In this document: positions 23,470 through 35,013 of the stretch, piece after piece
Position numbering within the stretch: position 1 is the stretch's first letter
Layout: each line of letters begins with the position of its first letter
Origin: Takakia lepidozioides
Lineage: Eukaryota > Streptophyta > Takakiopsida > Takakiales > Takakiaceae
Reading direction: 5' to 3'
Assembly: GCA_030704615.1 (NCBI GenBank)
Contig: CM060732.1
Location: 23,870,001 to 23,934,000 of the forward strand
Length of the DNA stretch: 64,000 nucleotides
Notes under the pieces: generated by a model
The model's database searches: none
What the model was told of the DNA's origin: nothing
The model's input: only the letters and a program-made list of their open reading frames with translations
Made by a program: the position numbers and the translations under genes

Positions 23470-24396
23470 TTAAGCAATCTGAGCGAGGCATGGGTGCAAG
23501 AGTTTTACCAGGGCAAGACCTTCCTCTTCAACATCCAGGTAATTGGGATCCATTCTGTCTATTGGCAAGGAATCTGCCTCTGTCATCTCCTGTCCTGCAC
23601 GACCCCATGTGTGTTTGCCTCCTCCTCCCCCTGCATCAATACCCTTTAGACTGTCAGTCTTCATCATCTGAATCCTTGATAAATTCTGGCATTAGATCTG
23701 TTCAACAATGATCCTTGAACCGTGAAGAAAATGGCATCTGAAAAGAAATAAAGGTTTTAGAAAGAAAGTACCTATGAAGCCACTTAAAAAGTTATATGCA
23801 TACAAACATTGGTAAGAAGAGAAAAGAAAACCCTTGATTACCTTTCTTGGGAGTACCGACCCTTCCAGATCCTGCCACATGATATTATCCACATTGCAAA
23901 CAAGCATCAATAGCCAGTACGGCGCTAGGGAAAGGTTCAACGAAAGTAGAGCACGCAAAGCCGACAATGGCAAAATAAGTGCGAACTAGACTCATCCAGA
24001 GACGTATGACTTTCGATTGCTCAAGTTGCACTGGAGAATTTTGGATGCTGATTGCTCAACACCTCTACGCTCACAAGAAACTCAGGGATGTAACATTACA
24101 CCAAGTCAGGTCTCAAAACTTACTAAGAAGGGAAAAATCACCCCAGCAGCCAGTCAAACCATAAATTCAGTCGCAGCAAGCATCCGATGAAGGCCTTTTA
24201 AGGCAAAACAAAACGAACCTACAGCATCGACTGTGTTCCGACAATATGGCACGCCAAACAAAATATAAAGATACCGCGAGGCACATCCTATTGCACCAAA
24301 ACCGAGACTGAGCAAACGAAACGAACCTGGATGGCGATCCAAGCGTTCTGCTCCAGTTCTGACTTTACGCTGCCGCAGATAGAGCGTTCCTGCCAT
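23470..24396 (-). pseudogene. PDCD4/MRF-like N-terminal gene fragment lacking MA3 domains
   Basis: Three minus-strand exons join in frame: 24396-24327 (starting MAGTLYLRQRKVRTG), 23871-23842 (30 nt) and 23630-23520, or to a stop at 23470. The product reads SGRVGTPKKGGGGGKHTWG and then IDRMDPNYLDVEEE. This is the conserved linker preceding the first MA3 domain in animal PDCD4 and plant MRF proteins, whose family motif is GTPKKGGAGGKGTWG followed by DPNY. Those proteins bind eIF4A through two to four MA3 domains and tune translation under stress or TOR signalling. No MA3 exon is visible in the 1.1 kb before the convergent DUF2232 gene, so the locus would encode only about 70-85 residues. It is either a truncated duplicate or a short derived protein; truncation is more likely. 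The third-exon donor (GTCTTG) is weak. Confidence 0.65.
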
Positions 24397-24810
24397 TCTC
24401 CCTAATATCTCAAGTTCTCAGCCCCGTCAAGAATGCAGGAAATCCACAATGTATGAAAACCGGATCCCGGACAAGCGAGACGACAATGTGTCAACTCAAA
24501 ATCAACTGTCGGAAGCAGATTTCAAGAGCAGGGGATGAACAAGAAGCCAAACTAAACACGAGGCTGCTGCGAGGGAGACGACTGCGTTGGCTTTCTAGTC
24601 GCTGAGAACGCGACCCGTGACGTTCCCTCTTCCCAGGCGGGCGCCGCCCCGTCATATCATCCATCCGTATGGATGCATTATTCCCAGTCTGCTCGTAACT
24701 GCTTCATGGAATGGATGCCATCAGTGCATATTCATTCGTCGGTGAGAGCGCGCTGTGACACAGGATAAGAGTGTCAAATATCTGCTGAGTCGGCAGAATC
24801 TATAGATTTG
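24397..24810. promoter_or_regulatory. Upstream region of the PDCD4/MRF-like fragment
   Basis: Mixed to GC-rich sequence directly upstream (on the minus strand) of the ATG at 24396. It contains a CpG-rich block near 24590-24650 and is the likely promoter and leader of the ancestral gene. No specific site is claimed. Confidence 0.25.
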
Positions 24811-24855
24811 GATGAACAGAATGCTTAGTAATTTAGTTTATGATAAATGCACAAT

Positions 24856-24999
24856 TAAGGGCGGTGGCTCAATGGTTTGGTGGCTCGTGGGTCCGGGGTT
24901 CAATCCTCTGTTAGCCTCATCGCTCATACATGAAAGTGGGGTTCTTTTCTCTAAGAGAAGAACAGACCGTGTAAAATATTTTATTTTGCTTGTGTAATA
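24856..24999 (+). mobile_element. tRNA-related SINE-like sequence
   Basis: The left part resembles a tRNA gene: TGGCTCAATGGTTTGGTGG fits an A box and GGGGTTCAATCC fits a B box, about 30 bp apart. It does not fold as a complete tRNA and is followed by unrelated sequence and an AT-rich end, as in a SINE. No target duplication was identified, so the limits are approximate. It differs from the SINE pair at 38754 and 51651. Confidence 0.5.
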
Positions 25000-25051
25000 A
25001 TTCTCACCGAACCTCAGAAAATTAACCATCCCCATGAGGGCTTAAGCACTA

Positions 25052-26098
25052 TACCGTACTTACCTAGCTTATTAGGCAATAATTAATTAAAAAATCAAGT
25101 GCCTAATTAAATTTAGAACATTTTTGAAAAATGTGCCTAAAACTTGGAAAAATTTCCTGAGAAGTGCCTAATTGCTCCGAAATTGTGAGGTAATATCTAT
25201 TTTCAAAAACCATTATGTTTTTTTTTTTTTTTAATTACCTCAACAATAGTTTTTGAGGGAGGTGAAAAACAATCATTATTATCCAGGGTCGACTGTAATA
25301 CATGCCTGATTTGTGAGCTGTCGCTCCCAGGTGTTTCCCTTTCAAAAAAACAGAAAAAAGAAAAAAAGAAAATACATGCCTAAAGTTTGGAAATTACGAA
25401 ATTACCTGGTGAGGTGCCTAATAAGCTAGGTAAGTACCAGTGTTGGACTGGTATACCTGGTTGAACCTAGGTATGGAATACAGGTATGAATATATATATT
25501 GAAGAACAAACCAGTCGGGGTATGAAAGAACCAGTGTACCCATGTGATACACGTGCTGGGGGAATATGGCTTTAGGATTCCCCGCACGCATACCATACCA
25601 GTCTGGGTATATGGAGGAATAGCATGGTCCCAATACCCGTATTGCGATGAGTTCATGGCGAATGGAGGTAGGTATGAGTATATGTTTGTGCAGCTAGTTA
25701 TACCCTGTACTACAATTTGGTTAATTCAAGGCTCCATGTTGCAATTGAGACTTCATTTGCTGTTTCGTGCTACTTTGGGTTACCTTTGCCTAGTGTTTCA
25801 CGGCTTGGATTAAAATTAGCTATGTGCTAAATGACATTTATTTCTATGTATGGTGAGCTATAGAAATACCATACCAGTGCTCATACCCCCCAGTATCACT
25901 ACAGAGAAAGGGAAATACTAGTACCATACTCATATACAGCCCAAAGTACAACTACTCATACCAGATTCATACCCAAGTTGCTCATACCTGTGTAGATACC
26001 TATACCAGCCTGGTATGAAAAAGGGGTGGGACCCTTCATACCAGGACCAGTCGGTATTAAAAAATGGACATACCAGTCCAACACTGGTAAGTACGGTA
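25052..26098. mobile_element. Older inverted-repeat element hosting the hAT insertion
   Basis: The left end reads TACCGTACTTACCTAGCTTA and the right end, after removal of the nested hAT element, is its reverse complement with a few differences. The repeat continues to TTAGGCA. The trinucleotide CTA flanks both ends (25049-25051 and 26099-26101). Without the hAT insertion and its duplicated octamer the element would be about 390 bp. Internally a GTGCCTAA motif recurs. It has no coding capacity; the 3-bp duplication fits a PIF/Harbinger-type MITE, which is inference. Confidence 0.6.
25438..26086. mobile_element. hAT-like non-autonomous element (649 bp) with 8-bp TSD
   Basis: Terminal inverted repeats are CAGTGTTGGACTGGTAT at the left and its exact reverse complement at the right. 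The octamer GTAAGTAC is duplicated precisely on both sides (25430-25437 and 26087-26094). An 8-bp duplication with CAGTG-type ends is diagnostic of the hAT superfamily. The inside is filled with copies of CATACCAG/CTGGTATG and has no transposase, so it depends on an enzyme encoded elsewhere. The perfect target duplication suggests a fairly recent insertion. Confidence 0.85.
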
Positions 26099-26104
26099 CT
26101 ATCG

Positions 26105-26190
26105 GAAGGGAGCACTCTCCCATGTGGTGACCAGGGATTTGAACCCACGCTCAACTTGCTTGCACTTAGTGCTCTATTTAGTCTAATTAT
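26105..26190 (-). mobile_element. tRNA-like fragment (B box, possible SINE) on minus strand
   Basis: Read on the minus strand, TAGAGCACTAAGTGCAAGC is followed by GTGGGTTCAAATCCC, which resembles the 3' half of a tRNA with a strong B box. No complete cloverleaf is seen. It could be a tRNA-derived SINE remnant next to the older inverted-repeat element. Confidence 0.35.
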
Positions 26191-26630
26191 TATATGTTTC
26201 TTGAAGGTTCAAGGAAGCCTGAGCGAACGGTTACAGACTACAGACCTGACGGTGAAAATAAACCCCATCTAATTTGATTTTGGTTTCATTATAGACACAC
26301 AAATATGCAAGTGGGTCACTTTAAAGCTGTAATTAGTGCCCTGACCACCGGAAGTTTCGACGATGGCTTCGGAGTTAGTTGTGCGGGAGAGAGAGAGAGA
26401 GAGCTGTGTTTCTGAAAAGATGAACACGCACGACTTGGGATCTTGAGGGATCCAAGGAAAGAAGAAAGTAGTGCTATGGGAATCCAATGCAATTATGATA
26501 GAAACATGTGCACGTTGCTGTTAGAAAGCAAAATTTACAGAAGAAGGTTGAGTGTGAGAGAGTGTGATAGAAAAGAGGAAGAATGTTCCAGAATATGGAA
26601 TATGATGAGGGTGGCAGGACGGCTGGTAAG

Positions 26631-27074
26631 AGAAGAGTAAGGGAGAGGCTTCTAGAAAATACTTGTGTTGTTTTGTCGGTTACATAGATGAATATATTAT
26701 AGAAGAAGACTAGAAGGATGTGGCTCCACAGACTGATCTGGGCATTGTCATATCTTTCCTGAGCAGAAGCCAGTTGCCACGATCATTAGGGGTTTGCAGC
26801 CTATCTCACGTTCTATTTGCCCTTGGTAATCATCCAGGACGTGACTTTCTCAAGTTGAATATCGAACTTTCATCCTTCGTTTGTCTTCCCTTCTCCATGA
26901 GATCCCCATAGATATTTTTTCCTCGAATTTTCAACTTTTATGGCACCTGAGCCTTTCCTTATGGGTTCTTTTGCTATGTCTCACTTCATAAAGCATACCG
27001 GCGGTTGTCATCCTTATGTCTCTTATATATCCTTAAGCAGTCGTCCAACCATCCCTCCTTCTGGACAGGACTTT
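26631..27074 (+). repeat. Dispersed ~447-bp repeat, copy 2 (inverted relative to copy 1)
   Basis: This is the inverted counterpart of 6204-6650, about 20 kb away. Similarity starts at AGAAGAGTAAGGGAGAGGC and ends at GGACTTT, matching the ends of copy 1. Short open frames inside are not conserved between copies, so it is probably non-coding. A (CAA)n tract lies near 27128-27152. Confidence 0.75.
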
Positions 27075-27682
27075 CAATTGATTTGTGAGGGAAAGAAATG
27101 AAATGTAGTGAATTTGTGCTTAATTTAGGAAGAAAACAACAACAACAACAACGGTCGAGTGTGATGTCTGGACCTGTACATAGATCAGAAGCCGGAAAAG
27201 CTTCCAATGACTGCAAACGTAATCAAGAATGTGAGAGGAGGAAATCATCTGAGACATTCTACTGTTGACACTATGAGAACTGCATACAGACCATTCAAAT
27301 CATGACATCTGACTAAACCCAACAAATACCCATCTCCATACAACAATCAGTTAGTGAATGGCCCAGACAAACGGCATGAGTATATTGGGTGGTGTGAGGA
27401 GCAACTATGGATGCTTTCCGGAAGCCTCCCACGCTGCAGATCTAGTCTGAAAAGTGCCATGTTTAAAAGTACTTGTCACATCAACAAAGAAAGGAGGCAT
27501 ATGAAGCTTCTTCCCCCCCTCATTCTCTTTAGAGGGGCGGCTCATGAACCATAATTATCAATACAACATCTGAAAAAAAAGAAAGTAGAAATCTTCAGGA
27601 AGTAGACGCAGCCTCACCCACAATTAGTACTCGTTTTGAACATTGGTACTGCACTTGCTGCGAGTGACTCGAGCATTTGGTA

Positions 27683-30398
27683 ATGGCTACTTATGTGCAT
27701 CCGAAGAGGGCGCCGTCTAATGAAGACCGGATCTACAAGGCCAGGCAGTATGAGGCCAAGTTGCAGGACAGTATCAAGGGTGTGAAAAGCTATGATCAGG
27801 CCATGATAGCTGCCAATTTTGCTCAGTCTGGGATTCCGAAGAATGAAACTCGTACGATTTCTGAAAAGTTGGAGGCAATTAGAGTGTGCAGAGAAAAGAA
27901 ATTAATGTGTAGACGAGCCCGGTTGGCGGCATTGCTGGAGGGGGAAGAAGAACTACTTGTGGAAGAGCTTAAGACTACAACCATGTCTCTTGCTGAGAGA
28001 AGACAATGGCTAGAGGCCCGTGCCAGGGCCCTCAAGCAAAAGAGGATGCAAGAAAAAGATAAGTATGTTGAAGAACAGCTAAATCGAGCGTGGAGGGATA
28101 ATGCCGATGATGTGCGGATCCATGACTCCAAGGTCGCGGTTTTTCGAGCAGTTGAAGGCCGGAAAAAGCAGCTTGAAGAGACTGTTGCAAGGAAAATCTT
28201 GGAAGAAGAGGAAGGGCGGAAGATGGAGGTGATAATGGAACGGGACTGGAAGTTGAAGGAGATGGCATTACTGAGGGAGGTGGAAATGAAAGAGGCCAAG
28301 AAGGTGGAGGCCATTGATATCCTCAATGAGCAATTGCACATGGTGCAGGCGCTCCGCCAGGAGGAGAGCGAGGCAGTTAAAGAAGAGATGGCGGCAATGA
28401 ATGCAAAATGGAAGCAGGAAGAGGCAGAACTGAAAAAACAACAACAGGAAAAACGGTGCTATCAGGTACTGTAACTGAAATTTTTCTATATCCAGTTCTT
28501 TGATTATTGCGTTTGGGCAAATATCTCACTCTAGAAACTCAAGTACACTAGATCGTACCAATTTTGTACTGACATCGCCATTGCTTCCATTGACAGTTGG
28601 CAAGAGCAAAGGCACAAAATGAATCAAACTCTCAGCAAAAGAACCAAAGGAATGCAGAATTTGCCAGGGACAAGAAGTTTGAGTCTGATAATCAATCCAT
28701 GATAGCTGCAAGAGAAGCGGCCGAGGCTTTACAAGAGAAGGAGTTGAAGGAACACCAGAGGCGGGAGGCCCAGCAGTATGCAGCTCACTTACAAGCTGTA
28801 ATGTCGAGGCTTGCAGCAGATGAGTCAATTAGAAATACCGCCTTTAAAGCCGAGGAAGATGAAGAGTGGGCGAAGCGGGAAGCTGGGTGGAAGCGAGAGG
28901 AGGACTTACGGCAGCGACTGTGGAACAGGGTCCACGAGGAGCGACAGAATCAATTAATGGAGAAAGGTAAACTGCTTAACGCGTGTACTCTCTCGGACAC
29001 GTCGTTCTCATTGTGCTACGAAACACAGCCGACTGATAATTACTCACATCGCCAGAGACGGGCTTGTCAATCTCTAATATCAGAAAGTTGACCTGCATGT
29101 CATATGCCCAAAGTTTTTCGCCTGTGCATGTACATCAGTATCTCGAAGTTTAGAACAAATTTACGGCCTTCAGTAGATTTCCCAAAGTAATGTACTCAAC
29201 GGTTCTTTAATTACAGAGAAAGTGCGATACCAAATTGAGGAGAACAAGAGGAGCGAGCTGGAGTATAACGAACGAATGGCTGCGTTCCAGGAAGCTGAAA
29301 ACAAGAGACAGCTTGCAGAACATAAGTTGGTAAGACTGAACATGTCGCAAATTCCCCAACCTGATTTATATACTCAGCTTCCATCATTGATTTCTGAATT
29401 CTTCTTCTCAGGACGCTCAAGTGTTGTTAAATAAAAAAGTTCCCAGTTCTTACAGCTACAATATTCATGAGGCTTAGCAGAGCAGGATAGCAGTGCTCAA
29501 GACGTAATGAATACATGTATCTCTTCCCATCTAATAAACCCAAATCAAGAGGCACTGTACATTCTAATCCAGCATGTAGGATCTCAAGAGTGAGACGCTC
29601 GCAAGAATTATTCGGAGAAGTAGAGGCCTCTAAGATGAAGGGTCATACTGCGGTAATATCGATAGAAATAGGTAGCTAGCAATAATACAAACTGTGGGGG
29701 GGTGTATTTGGAGAAGCTTTACTTACTCGATGGGTTGTCTGCTCCTACAGACCAAGCAGGAACTACTGGATGAATTGGAGAACCAGATTAGGAACAAGCA
29801 AGCAGCTGCTATCATGGCTAAAGAGCAGAAGCGCGTTGAGTTTGAAGGTACAAACTAATTTTTGAGCAACATCATCCTCTTTTTTCACAGTTCACCCTCT
29901 CTTTCGAGTTCCAAAAACGTTGGCTGAAAATCCGCCAGCATTCCTGGCATTTAGAATTCACTTGCTCCCTCAGTGATTCTTCAGAACATATCCTCTCTTA
30001 TGCATATGCCAAATGTTGTTTCATCCGTTGAAATCGCTCTGTACTGTCTGCTCGAGCATATATGTAGAGTCCATAAGCCTGCAATAGCCCTCCAAAAGCC
30101 TTTATGACAGCACTGTGTACTATCCAAGGTCCAATGAAGCTTGTTTCTTGTACCTGTACTAAACAGACTCTGATCTTTAAAGATGAGATAAAAACAAAGA
30201 AACAAACTTTACAATGATTAAATCCCTAGAAACTTTAGAAGGAAAGAAGAGCACACTTCTCAGCTCAGAATGCTTGGATTTTCAGGTATCAAAGACCAGG
30301 AGAAGCAGTATGCAGATAAGGTGAAAGCCAACATGGTCTCTCTGCCTTTCCCCGAACCCAACTTCAGACATAAACTGGTAAAATGGTACGAGGATTAG
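27683..30398 (+). CDS. CFAP53: CFAP53-like (CCDC11) ciliary coiled-coil protein, 5 exons
   Basis: Exons are 27683-28465, 28597-28966, 29217-29329, 29751-29847 and 30286-30398. All junctions keep frame and give about 491 residues; vertebrate CFAP53 is about 514. The protein is almost entirely charged coiled coil. Early it has RRARLAALLEGEEELLVEEL followed by SLAERRQWLEARARALKQKR, the pattern of the trichohyalin/plectin-like region of CFAP53 (leucine-rich EE motif, then an ERR/RAR helix and KEKERQ..V.E.L..Q/AWR). Later helices include EKVRYQIEENKRSELEYNER and a short ordered tail, SLPFPEPNFRHKL. CFAP53 proteins are axonemal or centriolar-satellite components in motile cilia, where they form microtubule inner proteins. 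In a plant-lineage genome this implies flagellated cells. Long coiled coils are easily confused, so another ciliary family is possible. Confidence 0.7.
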
Positions 30399-30624
30399 CA
30401 AAGCCTGCACATTGTCTGGATAGAAGAACTCGCTCCCATTGATCAAAGGTAGAGAGACAGGAAGTATGCAGGAACTGACACATCAATTCTGCAATGTGGT
30501 ATCACGGTTAGGTCTAGATTCTCACCTCAACACTGCATGCCGAGCACTATTTATCACAATATGGCTGCCCTTTGTTGATGTCATTGGATTTCCATTACCC
30601 CATTATCCTCATGAATGTGTTATC

Positions 30625-30630
30625 AATAAA
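30625..30630 (+). promoter_or_regulatory. Possible polyadenylation signal of the CFAP53-like gene
   Basis: AATAAA occurs about 230 bp after the CFAP53-like stop codon, in an AT-rich context. Plant signals are loose, so this is only a candidate. Confidence 0.3.
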
Positions 30631-31804
30631 GCTTTTGCAAGATAATACCCAAACCCCAACCACAACCAATCTTCAGGATGATTGTGATCTGAGAACCCAC
30701 TAATTTCCAATTCTCATTCGAGATAGGCCAGACCTCCATGTTCAATGCTATTCGTCTTTCAGTTGTGTTTGATTCAACTAGCATGCTTTTCTGATGCAAT
30801 ACAGGTCTACACATCTGTGGATAGACTTTGCAGCAGAGCAGGGTATCATTGTACATAGTGCATTAAGTCTTTGATCCTGGTCATTGGGTCTGTTCTTAAC
30901 TATCAATAGCAACTTAGCTCCTCCTACAGTTCTCAACTTCTAGGGACAAGCCTGATAAAGTCTCCCAACAAATGCCTAGATTGGGCCAACAATTTCAACA
31001 GGCTGTCCACATATAATTCCAGTACTTAGTTGCACGGACTCGAACCAACCCAAACATGTTGTGTGTGATCATGGTGGACAATACCCAAATGTTATGTGCA
31101 CACAAAATATATAATCGAGATGCTCAAGCCTTAAACCGGTTTGTCTCTGTCAGACTGCCTTCTAGCCGTAAATATACGGTCAGTATCTCTAGAGAAGTTT
31201 ATGGCGGTGATGAGGTTAGTGGGATTTGTCTCCAATTGATATGGAAAGGTGGAAGAAGCTGTTTGAAGATATCGATTTAGCCTGGCATTTTAGCAGTGTA
31301 TGCACAGGGTATGCATGCACAAGACTCTGGTTACAGAGCACCACTAAAAGTACAGTCAAAGGCCCCAGGGGCCCAAGCAACTTTATGCTCAAGTGACCGG
31401 TTTTCATTTTTAGTCACTACCTGTAGGTCTTACGATCCTCATGCGGCCAGACTTTCGCTAAAACACAGACATTCATCGTCTGGTGATCGGGTGCCCGGAC
31501 ATCCTATCGACACGACTTTGTGGCTGCAGTAAAATAGTTGTCGACATGTAGTGATGTGATGTTCTTCAATCCTTGAAGAGAATGGGTTTTTGAGCATGTC
31601 CAACACTCATCAGAATGTCTACTTGCAAGGGACCCATTTCGGTAGGCCTTACACTTGCAACCCGTAGTCTAAGAGTGAGAGGATTCTTCTGTCTCTCACA
31701 TGTACGTCATTCCCCAAAACAGATACGAAGATTCATACTAGAAACTATTATGCAGGCACACAGGGAGGTTTGGTCAAATTCCAATGTGGAAATTAATTTA
31801 AAAT
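30631..31804. other. Non-genic stretch
   Basis: No gene or repeat is recognised between the CFAP53-like gene and the LINE tail. Confidence 0.4.
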
Positions 31805-33622
31805 TGCTATTTATTTATTTATTTATTTAATAAATAAAAGGCGTTGGCCAATTACTTTATTGAAGGAGGGAAAAATTAAACCCTGAAAGATGCCATAAGG
31901 CAAAATACACATCATAGAAGATGAGGGACGAGCCCAGACTGAAACAAGAGAGACCGCCAAAATGGCAATTGAAGGACCCACATGCCTTGGGTGATGTAGA
32001 TGGGCGACCATTATCGGCCATCCAAGCACCCCCGGTGATGATTGCGTAATCGAAAATTTGTCGAATCCTGTAGAACGTAAAAGACAATGGCTTTGTAACT
32101 GCCATCCTACTAAGGAGTGGCAGAGCTTAGAGCTTGGAGAAGGCAAGACAGACAGAGGAGCTCGGTGGAGACGCAGGAAGCTGCAATTAGTGATCGAAGT
32201 TGAGCTTCACTGATCTTTTCCCCTTAATATGTCTCCAATTGATGTCACGGACGAAATTTGGCGATTCAGGGAAGGAGCATGTTGCGATTCCTCCAATGTT
32301 GAGGGACTGGGCTCCAGATGCACAAGGTTGGCGAAGGGCTTGAGCATATGATGCCGAGCTTTGCCCATGATGCGAGGAAGGCGCTGTGGAGCTGATACGT
32401 AGCCTCTGGATGCTTGCGGATGTCTGCAGCAAATTTTATCCAAGCTTTTCGAGCCTCACTTTGAATATCAAAAAACACCATAGTGAGCATAAGGGAGGGA
32501 GTAGAGCTAGTGTTGCCAAGGGCCCAAGCGCATCTGGTTTTCCATATGTGCCATAGCCCTGCAGCCCTGATTGTATCAAATACTGGGCAATTGGAGATTG
32601 CTTGTTATGTGACAGGGTCGTAGTTGAGGAGCGTGTTGACTGGGCTAAGAGATGCGCGGTCATGCCAATGGCTGAGAACCGGGAGAAGTAGGGGCCAGGC
32701 TTTTGAGGGAATATTGCATTGAAACAGGCAGTGCTCGATTTATTCGGTGACCCCAAGAGAGCAGCATGTACAGAGCAGAGCCCCGGTGAATTGGAGCCAT
32801 CTACCTACTTTAAGAACTTTGTTTGCGATTTGCCACAGGAAGGTGGCGATCTTGGCAGGCCTAGATTTGACCCAAATGCCTTTCCATATCGTTTGCCAGC
32901 ACTCATCTTGAAAGCCGTAGGCTCTCCATTTGGCCTCCCATTTGAATGAGAGGCTAGGGGTTGCATTGAGGCACTTGTATGCTTTTTTAGCTGTGTATAG
33001 GAGGAGTGATGGCTTGCCTTTAAGATTCCAGGACCACTCTTGAGGATCGAGCTGCAGCTCCATGAGCGGCGTCCCTCCAATCCATACGAAGGTGCTTCCA
33101 CGGAGCCAGGCATGCAGGGGAGATCCTGGAGGTCTGATAGGGTTCATATGTTTTGCGTTTGAAGACCACTGGCAGATTCTAAATGGGGAGAAGGTCCCCC
33201 TCTTAATAGTGACTGGGTCTATTTGAGCGAGATGCAGGATGTTTGTGAGAACGCATCAGCTCATAGCTAATCCACATATTTCACTATTGTTGCAGTCAAG
33301 AGTGTATATGACCTGTCGGGGTCTTGAAGAACATGTTATCCAGGTATCACGTGCGGCCGGGAGCGACCCTTGGGGAAGGATTCGTAAGCTGGAATGGTAT
33401 GGATTGGATAATGAAAGAGTAGTCTGCATTTCCTCTGGCCGAGCCTACAATATGATTTATGTATTCTTGGTTCCAAAAGTCTTCTCCTGACCATATGTTT
33501 CCTATCTGTGCTATGCCATGGAAATCCCAGGCAGACCATCTTTTTTGCAGATCCGCGGACCTCTTGGCTTTGAATGTTTGAGTTGAGGAAGAGGTGCTGG
33601 TGGATGACCTCCTCATACGAAG
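31805..33622 (-). mobile_element. LINE retrotransposon, 3' part (zf-RVT region and tail)
   Basis: On the minus strand this is the downstream half of a plant LINE whose upstream half lies at 37159-38390. It encodes KRWSAWDFHGIAQIG, then a zinc-finger-like region typical of plant LINE C-termini (WKGIWVKSRPAKIATFLWQI around 32850). The 3' end carries a run of TAAA units (31808-31830 on the + strand as TTTA repeats), the usual short tail of a LINE. Several frameshifts and stops make it inactive. Sequence continuity is restored when the CACTA insertion and one AGG copy are removed. Confidence 0.8.
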
Positions 33623-34781
33623 AGGCACTACAAGAGATGAGCGTTTTTAGGACTACGGCTTTGGCGGAGTCATAAAAACTGCACTAGGTAGATGACTGCA
33701 GAGCGCCGAAATGCATTGCAGTCATAGTTTTATGACTTTGTAGTAATGGATATCACTACATGACTCCGGAAAGTTAGGGAGCATTGGTCAAACATTGTTG
33801 ACCATGATGACAGGGATGGTTTATATGACTAGTGTGATATGTTTGACTGCACGTGGACAACGTTTCATGGAATCTTATGACTCCATGACTGAAGATGGTT
33901 TCACAGCTCTATTTATGCGACTACATCACTACACGTGTCATTTTGAATGCACATATAATGCAAATAAGGTTGCCCATTACGTTTTAAAAAATTAAAAAAT
34001 TGCTAATAAGGTTGCCCATTAGGGTAATCATGAACATAAAGGAGGGCTGGGACTTGGCATTTTTTTGTCTCCTACGCCACACCACATAGCCGAGGGATGG
34101 AACGCAATGATAGCAGGATATGCAGGGGCGTGGGATGGAGGCGTTGAGCAAATGATGCACGAAGGAGAAGAGGAGGAGGAGACGAGACGAGGAGAAGCGA
34201 GCTCGCCGTTCTTGGGAGAGTCAGCTTGGTCTTAGCATGCGTGTTTCAATCTCTGACTACTCAGCTACGCCGTAGTGGTTCGATCTCACAGACCAATCCG
34301 ACATTACCTGACTACAGACACAAGCAGCACACACAAGAGGTCCTTTTAGGTTGATGGTCGGTCAAATCCTCCATGGGTCAGGATAGGTCAAGGACAATGT
34401 GGTAGGGTACCTTCTTCTTCAACCTATTTCAGCCTGTGTTGCCCTCTCATCAGACTCGGCCGCAAGATGCATATTGAATTCTGTAAGTTAGGTCGTTGGG
34501 TAGATCTATGGTGGTTTGGAGTGACTTTGGCAAGTTACTGCCAGTGTGGCAGCATGGAAGTATCCAAAAACATATAATAGAGGTGAGGAGAAGCTTTGGG
34601 GTGAACAGTTTCCGACCCCGGTCAATGGTGGGACAATGGAGACAAAAAGGCGAATGCCTGTTGGACTACAGAGAGAAGCAGATGCATTTCAGATTGTGAT
34701 AAGTAGGGTTGGGGTGTTTTGGAGAAGAACTCCACACCAGTATGGTTGGGGTGTTTGCTGGTAGAATTCTAGGCTGTCAGA

Positions 34782-35013
34782 GGCATGGATAGCTGAAGGA
34801 GCAGGGATAGAGTGTGGGTCCAGATTCATCCAAGAGGGCTGGATTTCAAGCTCCACATTACCTATGATTCCCTGTGGAAGGATAGCTACAAGAAACCTAC
34901 ATGGGTAGATGGTCAACTGGAAGCGGCAGCAGCAGCGGCACAATTGATAAGGTCAGGCACTTCTACTGAAGGCACATCTTTCAGCACATTTCACCCTGTT
35001 TTTCCCTCTTATC
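34782..35013 (+). repeat. 232-bp direct repeat inside the CACTA element, copy 1
   Basis: Starts at GGCATGGATAGCTGAAGGAG and ends at TTTTTCCCTCTTATC. It is about 90% alike to 36046-36278 by eye. The frame read in both copies includes DFKLHITYDSLWKD and WVDGQLEAAAAA, and both remain open, but no family is recognised. Confidence 0.8.

Noticed and set aside
27823-28341. 172-residue Ser/Phe-rich minus-strand ORF
   Set aside because: Antisense shadow of the charged coiled coil of the CFAP53-like exon 1.
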